NCBI GenBank assembly: GCA_012934845.2
Contig: WNNJ02001213.1
Location: 248,001-312,000, forward strand
Reading direction: 5' to 3'
Length of the DNA stretch: 64,000 nt
Origin: Pomphorhynchus laevis
Taxonomy: Eukaryota > Acanthocephala > Palaeacanthocephala > Echinorhynchida > Pomphorhynchidae
How positions within the stretch are numbered: the stretch's first letter is position 1; each line of letters starts with the position of its first letter. A program made the translations under genes and the position numbers. Shown here one piece after another: positions 11,136-22,064 of the stretch. Below the pieces are notes generated by a model that made no database searches, was not told where the DNA came from, and was given only the letters and a program-made list of their open reading frames with translations.

Positions 11136-11149
11136 TTTACAGTTTTGTT

Positions 11150-12905
11150 TCCGCCAGACAGGCTCTCTCGAATGAATACTGGAGCACTAGATATAGGTTC
11201 CAGCTGAGTAGTGGTAGGACGAGTATTGCTCGTCTTAACCCTTTTCAATCTTATTTGTGGAAGATTTTCAAGAAGGAGAAGTTTGTTTGCTGAAAGGATA
11301 GAGCATTGGGTTGGATAGGTAATGTAGGCCTTGATAAAGTTTTGGAGGAGTCACTAGCCCTACACAACTATGGAGCCACTCAATCACCTCAACCAATCCC
11401 GCCTTGGTGTAACTTCAGGAGTAGGGATCTATCTGTTACGGATATCCTAACTCCTGGGGTCCACTCCGGGCACCTCCAAATTCGTCGCTCCACTTTCTTC
11501 TCGGGTCTGTCAGCTTTTGACAGCTGATCAGAGAAGAGAGGTGGCCGTCACAATGCTTTTAGCCTCCCCATCTGATGTAGCAGGCATCAATATTAGTAAG
11601 CGTGTTTTTATTCCTAAGAAAAAATCCTGTACATGCCCTAAAGATCTGCGATTTATTTCGATTCAAAATGCCCTCGTGTAGATTTACAAAAAAGCGCTTG
11701 CGCGTAAAATCCGCGACCATCTGAGTAGGCGTAATTTGATCCCTCCAAATTTTTATGGGTTTGTTAAAGATCGCTCGGTCCATTCAGCAGTAGGTGAAGT
11801 GAAACAGTTTTGTTGGGAGAATAGCCATCGTTTAGTCGTGGCTGTTTTTTTTTTGACTTTTCTGCTACATTTGACCGCATCTTTATTTCCTTTGTGATCT
11901 CTTCTCCCAGGTCCCTCGGGTTGCCTGCGAGGATTGTGAACAGGGTGCAGATACTGCTGTACACCAAGCGATTTTACTATGAAGACGACCCTGATGCGCA
12001 TCAGTTCTACCCTATTACGGGTGTGCCTCAAGGTGCCTCTTTCTTCAATCTTTTTTCTTGCTGCCTCCATTGTTTTTTATGTATTTTAACGCGAACAACG
12101 TCTAGTAGTATACGCTTATGATACCACAGCCCTGTTCTCTGGACGCAGGTGCAAAGACATAGTCTCGGACATCAGCCGTTTCTTTTTAAGATTAAAAGAC
12201 CAGTTACCCAAGTCCAATCTTATTTTAAACTCCGCCAAATCGCAGGTGGTTGTCTTTAATGGCGCCCCTGCAACAAAGCAAAACCTCAAGAGATTATCAT
12301 TCTCTGCCCTCTCTTCCATTTTGATTAATTAACCATTCCCTGTCTTCACCAGTCGAGAAAATACATGGGGTTCACCGTTACGGTGAACTCGTCCGCGAAA
12401 GCCGACCTGGATAGACTTAAATGTATCATGATGAAAGCTAGATGGGCTCTGAAACGGGCCCAGCATCTGTCATTGAAAGGAAAAACCCAGGTGCGCCTTT
12501 GGGGCACCCGAGCTATTTCGGGATTAGTCTTCTTCTCTAGTGGACGTCCCCTAGAGCAAAGGTGAAGGTTTCTTAAGCTCCTCGTCTCTCGTTTACCCAG
12601 CATAGCTCGTGCTGACTCTACTCTTCAGGGGGTTAAAGACTCCAGGTGGTTTAGTCTGAAGTCGGTGTGTTGGATCGGTTGAGGGGCTAAGATTCCCCTG
12701 GATTTGAGGCCGTAAGTGCTGGGAAGACAAAGAAGAAGCAAAAGAGATTTTATTGTTGAACTCTGATTATGTCTTATACTATTTATTTTGGATGTTTTCT
12801 CTGTTAGTTAACAAAGTCTTTATTTATTTATGTAATGCTAGTGAGCAGTTTATGATAATCGTAATGAATTCTGTTTATCTGATGTTACGAATAAACTATG
12901 TTCAT
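11150..12905 (+). mobile_element. I/R1-type LINE fragment (+ copy)
   Basis: Begins abruptly at 11150 with a sequence matching the reverse complement of 43560-43625 and continues collinear with the - strand element at 41.9-45.8 kb. Contents: linker after the endonuclease (about 11150-11530; LALHNYGATQSPQP), RT fingers and palm (about 11600-12290; VHSAVGEVKQFC, RIVNRVQILLYTKRFY, ITGVPQG, DTTALFSGRRCKD), thumb and C-terminus (12365-12720; KADLDRLKCIMMKARWALKR). A 3' UTR runs to about 12900. Many frameshifts and stops; the YADD aspartates are not clearly kept. 5'-truncated relative to the 42-46 kb copy. Group assignment (I/R1/LOA) is by motif style. Confidence 0.8.
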
Positions 12906-13140
12906 ATAAGGATACGTCCGTATAGCTAAAGGTCACTCAGCTTTCAAGCATATTTGTTCAAATGAGATTGAACAAGGGTGAAACGCAAGAAGCAAACGCT
13001 TTTCCTTTGCCAACCTTCCTACAACAAATTACATTAAGAGTAGGTCTTCACTATTATCAGAAATCGCAACGTAATTATAAGCGGCATAGCCTATTCATGT
13101 GCCATTAATTCACATAGCAGATTGAATTAAGATGTTTCCT

Positions 13141-15085
13141 AATTGCGTAATATTTGTTCTCAACTTCTGGTAAGCGGCAATGATTTGGCATCGGGTTTAA
13201 AAGTTCTTAGAGTATTCCGTTTAAGACGCAAATCGTCGGATGGATCCATATTATTGAAAGTATTTTTGAGCTCGGTTGGAAATGACAGTTACTTATTGCA
13301 GCGTCGATATAGGCTAAAAGGTAGCTTTGTACGTATTTTACGTGATCTATCACCTAATGACCGTTTGAGGCTGAAATACGCTAATATGGAGTTAAAAAAA
13401 CGTCTTAGTAACGATGAATCAAACCATTGTATTTGAAATTTTCAGGTTATCTAGTGGTGGCCTACTGTGCGTTGGGTTCCATTGTGATAGTTATAAATGT
13501 GCCTGACAACATGCTCCTTCATTCTGAGGATTCTGTACATTATTTCTGCAGTAGTAACTTCATTATTAGATTCTAATATGATTTCGAGAGCTTTATAACG
13601 CAATCTTGTAGTTAGTCGGTTATTCGAACGTCAGAAGCCTCCCAGCCCAGTTCAATGAGCTAGAAAGCCTTGTGTTGCTTTATGCATCTTACCTTCGTAT
13701 TAAAAAGGCTTTATTATCTGTCCGTTATATAAAAAAGGTGATAAATCAGTTATAAGTAATAAGAGACCAATTAATCTAATCGGCATATGCTGTCGTGTTC
13801 TAGAGCATTTATTGAGGAGTAAAATTGTAGACCACCTTTAAGAGGATGATATCTTGTCCCGTACACAATACGGTTTTGGTATAGGCCACTCTACAACGAC
13901 AAACCTGATAACTGCACATAATCGTTGGGCTCAGTACTTTGAGCTCGGGTCGTCTGTCAATTCCATATTTTTCGACTTCTCGAAGGTTTTGATACAGTGA
14001 TCTTCAACATTTGTCAAGAAAACTGTTCAGTATGCACATAGGAATAATATCTATCCTATCTGATAGATATTATTCTATCAAGGTGAATATTTTTCAATCT
14101 GAATGCTTCCCCACGCGGAAGGGAGTTCCACATTGTACCGTATTAGGCCTAATTTTGTTTTTATATACGTCAATGATTTAGTTGATCGTATTAATTCAGT
14201 CTTGTTGATGTATGCTGAAGATATTAATATATGGCGTCATATTTTCTATGATCTTGATTATAAATTACTTCAGCAGGATATCAACATAATATCGGATTGG
14301 TCCCGAGTGTTGGGCTCTCTGTGAATGTAAAAATTATTCATTCATGTGCATTAATCGGGCAAAAATTGAGCGCTCTCGCAATTACTACCTTGATATCCTT
14401 ATTGGACAAACAGTTTCATACAAGGACCTGGGTGATTGAGTAAGTGCTGAGATGTCCACACGTGCGCATACAATGTATTTTTGCTCTAAGGCTAAACTGA
14501 TAATATGCTTGATTCGCCGTTCACTAATTAATGTAAATTGCTAGTGCTTTCGAGTTTATGTTACATGCACTTATTCTGATTATCTTGCAGTACGCTTCTC
14601 CATCTTGTTATTGAACTACCATCAAAGATAATAATCGTTTTAAGTTCGTGTTTCGATCTTCCACAAAATTAGTAAGATATCTTAAGCACCTTACTTACAC
14701 AGATCGTCTAGTTCATCTAGGCTTGCTTTACCTATGTTACCTACGTGATAGCTTATGCATATGTCTTATACTGAAAATTCTGCACTTGAAAGCCTTCCCG
14801 ATCGCATGTATTGTATCTGAGGGATCACTAGCCCTGCGGGGCATTCCATGATGCTGAAATTGACTAGAATGAGGAATAAAAAGCCACGAGTTTAATGTGA
14901 AACAAGTTTAGAAGCACTACAATTCATACGTTTAAAGCGCTTCTGGATAACGATCCTTTTACTAGATATCAGCGTCTAAAACATTTAAATAATATCATTT
15001 GTATATTTTCTTTTTTCTTTTTTTCTCCTTTTGCTCATTTCTGATTCAATTTGTAACGAGCTATAGCTCATGTTTTTGTCTTCTT
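13141..15085 (+). mobile_element. CR1-type LINE, decayed and deleted
   Basis: Starts with the end of ORF1 (13143-13436: LKVLRVFRLRRKSSDG, SPNDRLRLKYANMELKKRL), matching the ORF1 tail at 51.5-51.8 kb. The endonuclease is largely missing. Then a worn RT follows: YGFGIGHSTTTNLITAHNRW (about 13870-13930), FFDFSKVL, FVFIYVNDLVDRINSVLLMY, motif C as YAEDINIW (14211-14234; the first catalytic Asp is Glu). The remainder is a frameshifted thumb to about 15000. The 3' UTR includes gagctatagctc (15059-15070), a hairpin word also found at the 3' end of the 48.4 kb element (gagcttcagctc), followed by taataaataaat. Confidence 0.8.
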
Positions 15086-15289
15086 AATAAATAAATATAG
15101 TTAAATGTTAAAACTTATAAAAACACTTAGATAAAAATATAAAATGCTGTAAATCGCTTACTTGACAAACGTGGAAACGTCGACATTTGAATAATAATTT
15201 TTGTTTTTACCAGTTTTAATATTTAATTAAATATATGTTAGAGTTTTCAACATTTCTACATTTATATGAATATATAGAGAGAGGTATGA

Positions 15290-15571
15290 AAAGCTTTGTC
15301 CTTTAAGGAATTCGTGCCCAGCAGGGTTGCAATCAGCTTAACCATCTGCTTCTCAATTAAATTAGCGAAATGTAGAAATATAGAATGGAAATAAGTCCAT
15401 TTTCATGATTCCGAGACGGAGTGAATGCGGCAGTTGGTGAGAATGAGTAAACCGAAATTTTTTCCTAGTGAATATGACGTTTATTGCATTCTTTAAAGCA
15501 GATACATTTCTTGCTGTAATCTGAATGTATAAGGTGACAATTAAGACAAGTAGTTGTCTCATTATGTTCAT
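15290..15571 (-). pseudogene. Zinc-knuckle-like fragment, probable LINE ORF1 remnant
   Basis: Read on the minus strand around 15480-15560 in the frame TTCLNCHLIHSDYSKKCICF, a C-x2-C-x4-H-x4-C pattern reminiscent of CCHC knuckles near the end of I/Jockey-type ORF1 or gag-like proteins. Too short to assign, and the frame breaks on both sides. It could be a remnant of the I-type family (whose ORF1 has CSRCHKWGH around 45130) or of another element. Confidence 0.35.
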
Positions 15572-15643
15572 AGACTAATATTTTATTAGTTTCTTATAAA
15601 AAAACAATATGAGTCAATATGAGTATATGAGTCAATATGAGTA

Positions 15644-15731
15644 ATATGCCCCATATGGGGCATATATAGTATGCCCCATGTGGGGCATACTTGAGTCAAT
15701 ATGCCCCCATATGGGGGCATAGTGACTCAAG
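15644..15731. repeat. Cluster of three GCCCCAT palindromes
   Basis: Three adjacent self-complementary words: 15644-15665 (atatgccccatatgg core), 15669-15690 (tatgccccatgtggggcata with one central mismatch) and 15690-15731, a 42-base palindrome with 21-base arms and one mismatch (cttgagtcaatatgccccca opens it). They are GC-rich islands in AT-rich DNA and preceded by gagtcaatat repeats (15611-15640). No coding frame explains them. Confidence 0.85.
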
Positions 15732-15735
15732 TTTG

Positions 15736-16700
15736 CACGTTGAGCCCCAATGCCCCCAGCGTTATACTTTTGACAATGGGGATAAGTGAGATAATCTTCA
15801 CACATTATGCACCCATGAATTGGTTGAATTCATTCTCAGCGAGGATGTTAGCATTATCTGTGTTTGTCCTGGCAAATGCCACAGATATCTCCTGAATTCT
15901 TTTACCTTTAAGGAACTGATGATATGACATGACAACTTGTACATGCTCTGAAATTCCTGTGAGTCATCAAGATCCATATGTAATTTAAGGTTTGACAGAT
16001 TTATGCTTGTATGATTGTGCTCAATTAACTCATATACCGGCAGATTGCTCTTAGTTAAATTTGTATTTCATTGCGAAATCATTGTTATTAAAGGAAATTC
16101 ATTATAAGTCCCCGGGCATCCTCTAGCAAACTTGTCAATGTTAAGTGACAGCATAAATGGTTTCAGCGTAATCTTATATTAATCTTTTATTTTAAGCAGA
16201 TATCCGAGCTTTAATCTACTAGAGTGTCTAGTTTGTTTAGCAAGATGAAGCTCATTCTCAACGGACGCTAATTTACCTTGTGTTGAAAAGTCTATAATAC
16301 CTTGGTGATTAGGCGAATCCATTACTGCATCTTTCTAGTGTTCACGGTAGCTAAATTGGTTGTATATTCTTCGTCAGCTGGAGATTTGCTTGCAAAATTA
16401 AAGGAACAAAACTGACATGAGGAAGCTTATTCTCAATTGACGCTAACTTAATTTGATTGCTATTATACGTTAGTGATTATGTGAATCAATTGCTGTGTAT
16501 TTGTTGTCTTCAGTGAAAAAAATACTTCGCTGAAATATGTCGTATTTTCTTTGCCAGCTAGATATTTGTTTGAAATATTGAGAAAATTTAGACAATTACT
16601 TTCTTGTTTTCCAATTGCTGCTTGATTTTGCTTAAATTTCTGGATTGCTTTAAAGCACCAGAAATGTTTCTGTTACACGAAAACATTTTTCCATAAACCT
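15736..16700 (-). pseudogene. Decayed coding stretch with internal tandem duplication
   Basis: Unrecognised. On the minus strand short readable segments appear: QISSWQRKYDIF (about 16550-16600), then KLASVENELHLAKQTRHSS (about 16225-16285), KPFMLSLNIDKFARGCPG (about 16110-16165), SNLPVYELIEHNH (about 16020-16060), KRIQEISVAFARTNTDNAN (about 15840-15905). They read protein-like but are cut by stops and frame changes. A ~180-bp unit is duplicated in tandem (about 16243-16413 and 16420-16605; shared words aagct-attctcaa and gcttgcaaa/gtttgaaa). It may be a dead host gene or a transposon ORF. Confidence 0.35.
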
Positions 16701-17128
16701 AGTGATCATACTTACCTTCAGTGAATAGCCGAGCTCCGATGGTTTGCGCAAAACTGTAAGTTTTATCATAATGATATTGCTAGCAACGATAATGACATTA
16801 CGAATAAGAATACTATATCGTTTAATATGAAAATAGACTAAAATTTAAGCGTTACAAATATTTAATTTAAGATCTGATGAAGTTAAAAATTTGGCAGTAA
16901 CGGGAGGTGCAACTGCAAATGCTAATTGAGTTGTAAAAAATTTAGTCTATCAATTTAATCCTTTAGTCGATATTTTGATATGTTTTAAATAAAAGATTAT
17001 GACGGCAAGGATATCGAAACAATCAGTGATTATTGTGGTAGAATGTAAAATGTGTAAATAACAAATCTGAGGGTTTGTAGTTACAACCAACATCGATTAG
17101 AATCCAAGAACAACCGCTATGTTTATTC
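16701..17128. other. No gene recognised
   Basis: AT-rich. A short protein-like frame (SDEVKNLAVTGGATANAN, about 16871-16925, +) is too short to call. Nothing else seen. Confidence 0.5.
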
Positions 17129-17389
17129 ATGGATAAGATAATTAGGGATATGTCATTATTGCCGTTCTGTATTGCAACTTCACTTAATATTTTCCATTGC
17201 TTTAGGATGAATATATTTAATGAATGTGTTGGGATTTATCTTATTATAAAGCCTTTATATTATGACATAAAATTAGGATACGAACGTTTCATTCATTTAA
17301 AAAATATACCTCTGGGAGTTAATTTAACTTTGAATGCGGATACAATTGTTCCGATTTTGTTAAAAAATAAATCAATCGTTGATTATTAG
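17129..17389 (+). CDS. Hypothetical ORF, 86 codons
   Basis: Open frame with ATG at 17129 and TAG at 17387-17389. The product is hydrophobic and unrecognised (it contains NECVGIYLIIKPLYYDIKLG and PLGVNLTLNADTIVP). A splice-acceptor-like tgctttag lies at 17197-17204, so the part from about 17205 could be a last exon (starting MNIFNEC). It runs convergently toward the GRAM-like gene, with about 200 bases between stops. Length alone is only slightly above chance for this composition. Confidence 0.25.
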   Translation: MDKIIRDMSLLPFCIATSLNIFHCFRMNIFNECVGIYLIIKPLYYDIKLGYERFIHLKNIPLGVNLTLNADTIVPILLKNKSIVDY

Positions 17390-17586
17390 AGAACTAAATT
17401 TATATATAAATTCAATTGTCGCTTGATAATTCTAAATCAAATTCATCCACTGAAATCAGAAAAATACAATCATAATAGTTATATATCATACCTTTTATTA
17501 AAAAATTGAAATGTTAAGACATTTTAGCATTCGAAATTTTGCTGCACAGAAAATTAACCTTAAAAATTTCGAAATAAAATGTGATT

Positions 17587-18207
17587 CTATTGAAAAGAAT
17601 GAACTCTTCCATATAAGAAGCATAATCTATGTAACATCATCAACGGTGCAACGATTGCTACAAACACCAATATCACAAGCATATATAATTCCAACTTAGT
17701 AATGTTGCCGTTTTGGTTGATATATTTTGATTTTATATCTTCCATATTTTGATTTAACTCATTTGTCGTTAATAGGCCAGTGAAATTAATGCTTTCCTGA
17801 TCACTCAACTGTTGTCTTGAGCTATGAGCAGATAAACGACTTTTTAATGTATCTATAAATTTCCGTCTGTCGATTACATACATAAAAGTATGCATTTCTT
17901 GATTCTTCATCGATATTTGAACAGATATACTAGTTTTGATTTTTTCCTTACAGTGAGCAATCGTATTATTTCGATTTTTTAATGGTGGAATACAAACCGC
18001 ATCTATGTCTGTGTAATTTAAATTTCTAGTAAATTTACGTGAATATACAATTGGAATAAATCTTAATGCATTGTCTTCCAATGTAAGAAGCCCATAAACT
18101 GGGATATTTCGATGATATTCCAACGCGCAGTAAAATTGTATTGATGATACAAGTGAAATTGAATTTGGGTCTAATTTAGTTGAATTTTGATCGAATTCTT
18201 CTGACAT
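17587..18207 (-). CDS. GRAM/PH-like protein with C-terminal membrane anchor
   Basis: Intronless frame of 206 residues. ATG at 18205-18207 is preferred over an upstream TTG because an acceptor TTTTTTCAG sits 11 bases before it, a spacing usual for trans-splicing or a leader intron. Residues 1-20 are polar. Residues about 25-125 alternate strand-like segments (PVYGLLTLEDNALRFIPI, YTDIDAVCIPP, ISVQISMKNQEMHTFMYVI) and end in a helix (RRKFIDTLKSRL), the pattern of a GRAM or PH-like lipid-binding fold. Residues 126-170 are a polar linker. Residues 173-192 (YMLVILVFVAIVAPLMMLH) form a membrane segment followed by a 14-residue tail, so it would be tail-anchored. Function unknown. AT-rich codon use agrees with the host. 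The fold call is inference. Confidence 0.65.
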   Translation of the reverse strand: MSEEFDQNSTKLDPNSISLVSSIQFYCALEYHRNIPVYGLLTLEDNALRFIPIVYSRKFTRNLNYTDIDAVCIPPLKNRNNTIAHCKEKIKTSISVQISMKNQEMHTFMYVIDRRKFIDTLKSRLSAHSSRQQLSDQESINFTGLLTTNELNQNMEDIKSKYINQNGNITKLELYMLVILVFVAIVAPLMMLHRLCFLYGRVHSFQ

Positions 18208-18215
18208 TGTAAGCA

Positions 18216-18226
18216 ATTCTGAAAAA
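18216..18226 (-). promoter_or_regulatory. Splice acceptor 5' of GRAM-like gene
   Basis: On the minus strand ggattttttcag lies directly upstream of aattgcttacaATG. The pyrimidine run plus CAG is a good 3' splice site. It could serve a 5' UTR intron or a spliced leader. Confidence 0.45.
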
Positions 18227-18302
18227 ATCCAAGAGAATATTTTAAAATATTTTGCATTTATATAAATACGTTGGAATGTAAATAATACGAAACGTGGAAA
18301 TG

Positions 18303-18337
18303 AATCTATTACATTTATTACATAAATGTAATAGATT
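18303..18337. repeat. 15-bp perfect inverted repeat
   Basis: aatctattacattta (18303-18317) and its exact reverse complement (18323-18337) flank a 5-base loop, about 95 bases upstream of the GRAM-like start codon. Confidence 0.8.
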
Positions 18338-19239
18338 GATTACAGTTATTTGTTAATTCAAATTTATTTTCAAAATAGCTAAATATCATGAATGCCGTAA
18401 CCTTTTGCCACATCTAAATGTCTCAGATTTTATTAAATGAATAAGTCATCTAATAGTCGTTTGATATTATTACCATTATTTCTATCATTCTAATTTTATA
18501 CTATTTTTTAAATTACGTTTAAAATTCGAGTTTAAAATAAGAAAGCTTCCACCTTGTATTTTTAAGTGTTAGATGTTAAAAATCCAATCGATATTTAAAT
18601 CAAATTTTGTATTTCATTCTCTCTACTAATAAATAACAGAAATCAATGGGTGAACAGTCTGAATTATAAATTTAATATTAAATCAGTGAACAATCTGAAT
18701 TATAATATTTAAATTTAATTCATTATACGCTATATGTAACTTATTATAACGCTATCTGTGATATTCTAAATCCCGTCGATGTCCAAATAAGCAGCTACAA
18801 ATATCTAGAGTAGTAATTTAATAAATCATGATTGTTTCTAATGTCTAATATATAAATATATATAAATATAATATTGTAATATATAAATATATTACAATAT
18901 ATAATATATATTATAATATTATATTATGATATATAATATATTTATAATAAATATTATAATATATTATATATAATATAATTTATAATATAATATTATATAC
19001 ATCTTATGTCTAAAATACAAATATATTGTCTAATATATGAAATGTAAATGTCTATGTAGATGTCTAATATATAAATGTATTGAATAAAGCATGTAAAAGG
19101 CAGCATTTTAGCCTTTTCTCTTCAAATTTTGTTGCAATTCTTATATGAGTGTACATTTCGTATCGTAGATTTTTTCTAATGGATCGATATTGTTAAACTG
19201 TAATTTTTAAATTAAAAGCTTAATTCGATCAATAAAGTA

Positions 19240-19345
19240 GTTTTCTTAATTCATCATTTTTATTAATTCTGGATACATATGGGTACGTATATGTTTATTT
19301 TATCAAAATTAAGACTTTTAAATATATTTAAAAGTAAATTTAAAA
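19240..19345. repeat. Dispersed repeat, partner at 21785-21905
   Basis: Shared words in order: ttcttaatt, attctggatacatatggg (gttctggatacatatgga in the partner), ttaagacttttaaatatatt, then aaattaaatttaaa-like. Direct orientation, 2.5 kb apart, bracketing the minus-strand PLE at 20.3-21.2 kb. They may be ends of the same PLE insertion. Confidence 0.6.
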
Positions 19346-19828
19346 TAAAATAGTTTTGATTTTGAAATTTTATTGTAAAATAAAATTGCCTAAATGATTT
19401 CATTTTAAAATTATTTGCAGAGCGTATTTCGTTTTCTAGATGTTATTTATCGCCTCTAGTTATAACGATTTTTACTTAATTCAACAACGCTTTTTAGGTT
19501 TGTTCACAATTTGTTTCTTTTTGTTTATAATCGTTCTTGACCAGGTCAGAATATAAATGTATTTACTCATCATTCATTTGTTTATTAATAGCGGTTGAAC
19601 TACAGAAACAAAAATAACGGCGTTTTTGTTACGAAATAAAATACAAATCCGTTATGAGTTAGATATCTCAAATCACTAGCTAGTAAAAACTATAATACAT
19701 TTCCACATTTCCTGTTATCGTCAAGAACAAATGTTTTTTATTGCATTATAGAATTTAATTTTGCTTTAGCAAGAATATCGTATTATCAGGATATGTATTT
19801 GATTCTCAAAATTCTGCATTAAAATTAA

Positions 19829-19860
19829 CAGACGATAACAACATATGTTGTTATCGTCTG
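19829..19860. repeat. 32-base perfect palindrome
   Basis: Self-complementary without a loop: cagacgataacaacat followed by its reverse complement. Part of the word (agacgat) recurs at 19865-19871 and 19909-19917. Confidence 0.9.
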
Positions 19861-20279
19861 AATCTAAAGACGATTAAATACTTAATTAAATAATAATTAT
19901 TAATTAATTAAAGACGATCTCGTTTAATCTGAAGAAGAATTTTTGTTGCCTAGTATTTTTGTAAACCGATTAATATATAGTATACCACATATTAGATAAA
20001 GATATGGTATCATGATATGGTACTGCCATTTTATCATGTTTCGGTTCGTGTTCCTCAATCCAATACAACAATGGGGGCAAATACCTGGTGTAATTTATAT
20101 CTAGTGTAATTTATATCTAGTGTAATTTATTATTAATAAATTTATTACTCTAATTGAAATAATAATACTTTAAATTTATTTATTTAATATATTATATTTA
20201 ATATAACTTCCAATGCATTAATGCTTATGCAAATATAGGTTTATTTCAAATTTAAATGTGTTGTGTTATCTTTACGATA

Positions 20280-21160
20280 TAAGTTGTTGATATATGTTAT
20301 TTTATTGTTCATATCCAGATATATACCTTTATCATCAATATTAATTTAAATAAAAAGTAGGCTATCTGGATAATTTTTCCACTAATTAAAACGAATAATT
20401 AACGCTAAATACACATATATCTTCAATATATTTGTACATATATTTCATACCTATATATATTTTAAATTTATTTCTTAGTCGGTTATGTATTACTATTATT
20501 TTATAAACTTTAAGCCATTATGGGTTTACTATTGCTTTCTATTGTAACAACTTATATTTGTCTCAATGCGAAATTTTTCTATTCTCAAACAATTTCGATT
20601 TATCAAAATATTTAAGTCTTCCATTAATTTAATTTTATATATATAATTATTTGACGGTTGAATTTTAGTTAGATAGGCGTTGTAGTAAACATAGATATAC
20701 ATCTTTTACCGAATATAAGGTTATTTAATTTTTCTAACGCTTCTTTAATATCTGTTAAATCTAGATTTGTATAAAGCGTACTACAATCGTACGTATTTAT
20801 CAGTTATAATTGGGCTACTATTACCTTCCATTAGAGCACCTTTTATTTGTCTAAAATTAATGTTTCTACCTTCAAATAATTTTGATTTATCCAAATATTT
20901 AAGGATTCTATTAATTCAATTTTATCCATATATTTATATTTACTTGATTGTTTAATTTTTGTTAGATAGGCGTTATAGTTATTATAACATATATATGTAT
21001 ATCTTTTTCCGAATATAAGATTAATTAATTTTACTAACGCTTCTATAATATCTACTAAATCTAGATTTGTATAAAGCGAATGAAAATCGCAAGTATTTAT
21101 ATTTTGAAAATCTATAAACTTCTGCGTGTTCTAAAAATTATTTTGTAGAATTTAGACTGA
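20280..21160 (-). mobile_element. Penelope-like element RT, tandem copies (-)
   Basis: Minus-strand relatives of the RT at 24495-25028. Two overlapping copies are seen as a ~300-bp direct repeat (about 20552-20780 and 20853-21080). On the minus strand the second reads DFHSLYTNLDLVDIIEALV (a PLE-type palm motif), RYTYICYNNYNAYLTKIKQ, then FRQIKG-x2-MEGNSSPIITD, and the first continues to IDDKGIYLDMN (about 20320-20350). Tandem, partly overlapping copies are a hallmark of PLEs. The region 21160-21900 may be more of the same element's N-terminal side (minus frames such as KGVIYIANVNATYKRSD) but is too worn to prove. Confidence 0.7.
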
Positions 21161-22064
21161 AATATTGTTTTATACCAGTATTCATTTTGATTACCCTACA
21201 ATACATTTTAAAGTGTTTTAATTACTTTAAGTATTTTTAAGTATTTAAGTATTTTAACGTATATTTAAAATCATTGCATTTGAATCAAGTATTAATTAAA
21301 TTTTTATTTAATTTTGAATTCCATAATTATTTTTGATTTTTTAATTTAATTTATTTTTAATTTTTTCAATTTTTGATTATATCGTTGTATCTGTTTTATC
21401 CAAAATAAAAGTGATTTTTAATGATTGTTTCTAAATTCACATCACTACGTTTATATGTTGCGTTTACATTTGCAATATAAATAACCCCTTTTATTATTTT
21501 ATCGTAATCAAGTTTTTTACAAATGAAGACAAAGTTATTGCTAGTTTATCAAGCTATTAATTATATGATTATCTCTAAACTAAGTAATTACTTGATTTAT
21601 TTATTATATTTTTTCTTTTATATATTTTATTCCCATATTTTTTAGCCAAATGTATAATATTTTCATTTTTTGATCTTGGGTGTTTGTAAGCTTTCATCAG
21701 TTAACTTATTGAAGTAATACTTAAAGTTATTGTAATGTAAATTATACATTTTATTTTTATTAATCTATATTTGTATTAATTTGTTAGCATTTTTCTTAAT
21801 TCGTCTTTTTTTATTCGTTCTGGATACATATGGATACATATAGGTTTATTTTTTTATAAATATTAAGACTTTTAAATATATTTAATAGTAAAATTAAATT
21901 TAAAGTAAGACTCAAAGACTTTAAACTCAAATACTTTTATAGACTTTTATTTATACTAAATTATTATTTTTCTGCTTATTTTTAATGAATTTTATTTTTA
22001 TTTATTATAATGAAGTATAAATCAACAAAAATTAAATACAAGTGTTTAGTATTATAATAAGATT
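21161..22064. other. AT-rich, possible PLE 5' remnant
   Basis: Apart from the dispersed repeat at 21785-21905 and short minus-strand protein-like pieces, nothing can be supported. Confidence 0.45.

Larger units (their letters stand above)
7114..11149 (+). mobile_element. Rex1/CR1-type LINE, nearly complete
   Basis: About 4-kb non-LTR element with 5' UTR (7114-7426), ORF1 (7427-8282), endonuclease and reverse transcriptase (8283-11135) and a clipped 3' UTR. The + strand is markedly C- and T-rich (GC near half), unlike the AT-rich surroundings. The whole coding region is interrupted by few lesions: one TAG at 8280-8282, two frameshifts around 9250-9310 and 9600-9620, and a foldback insertion at 7460-7524. 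It is therefore young. Its 3' end stops abruptly at 11149 against an I-type LINE fragment. Related copies: 38600-39425 (-) and 47400-48170 (+). Rex1 versus another CR1-group clade is inferred from motif wording. Confidence 0.88.
18208..20279. other. AT-rich intergenic DNA with simple repeats
   Basis: No coding signal. It holds a 15-bp perfect inverted repeat (18303-18317/18323-18337), a TATAATA-type low-complexity block (about 18845-19000), a sequence about 19240-19340 repeated at about 21785-21905, a 32-base palindrome (19829-19860), and three tandem copies of tagtgtaatttatatc (about 20087-20133). Confidence 0.7.
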
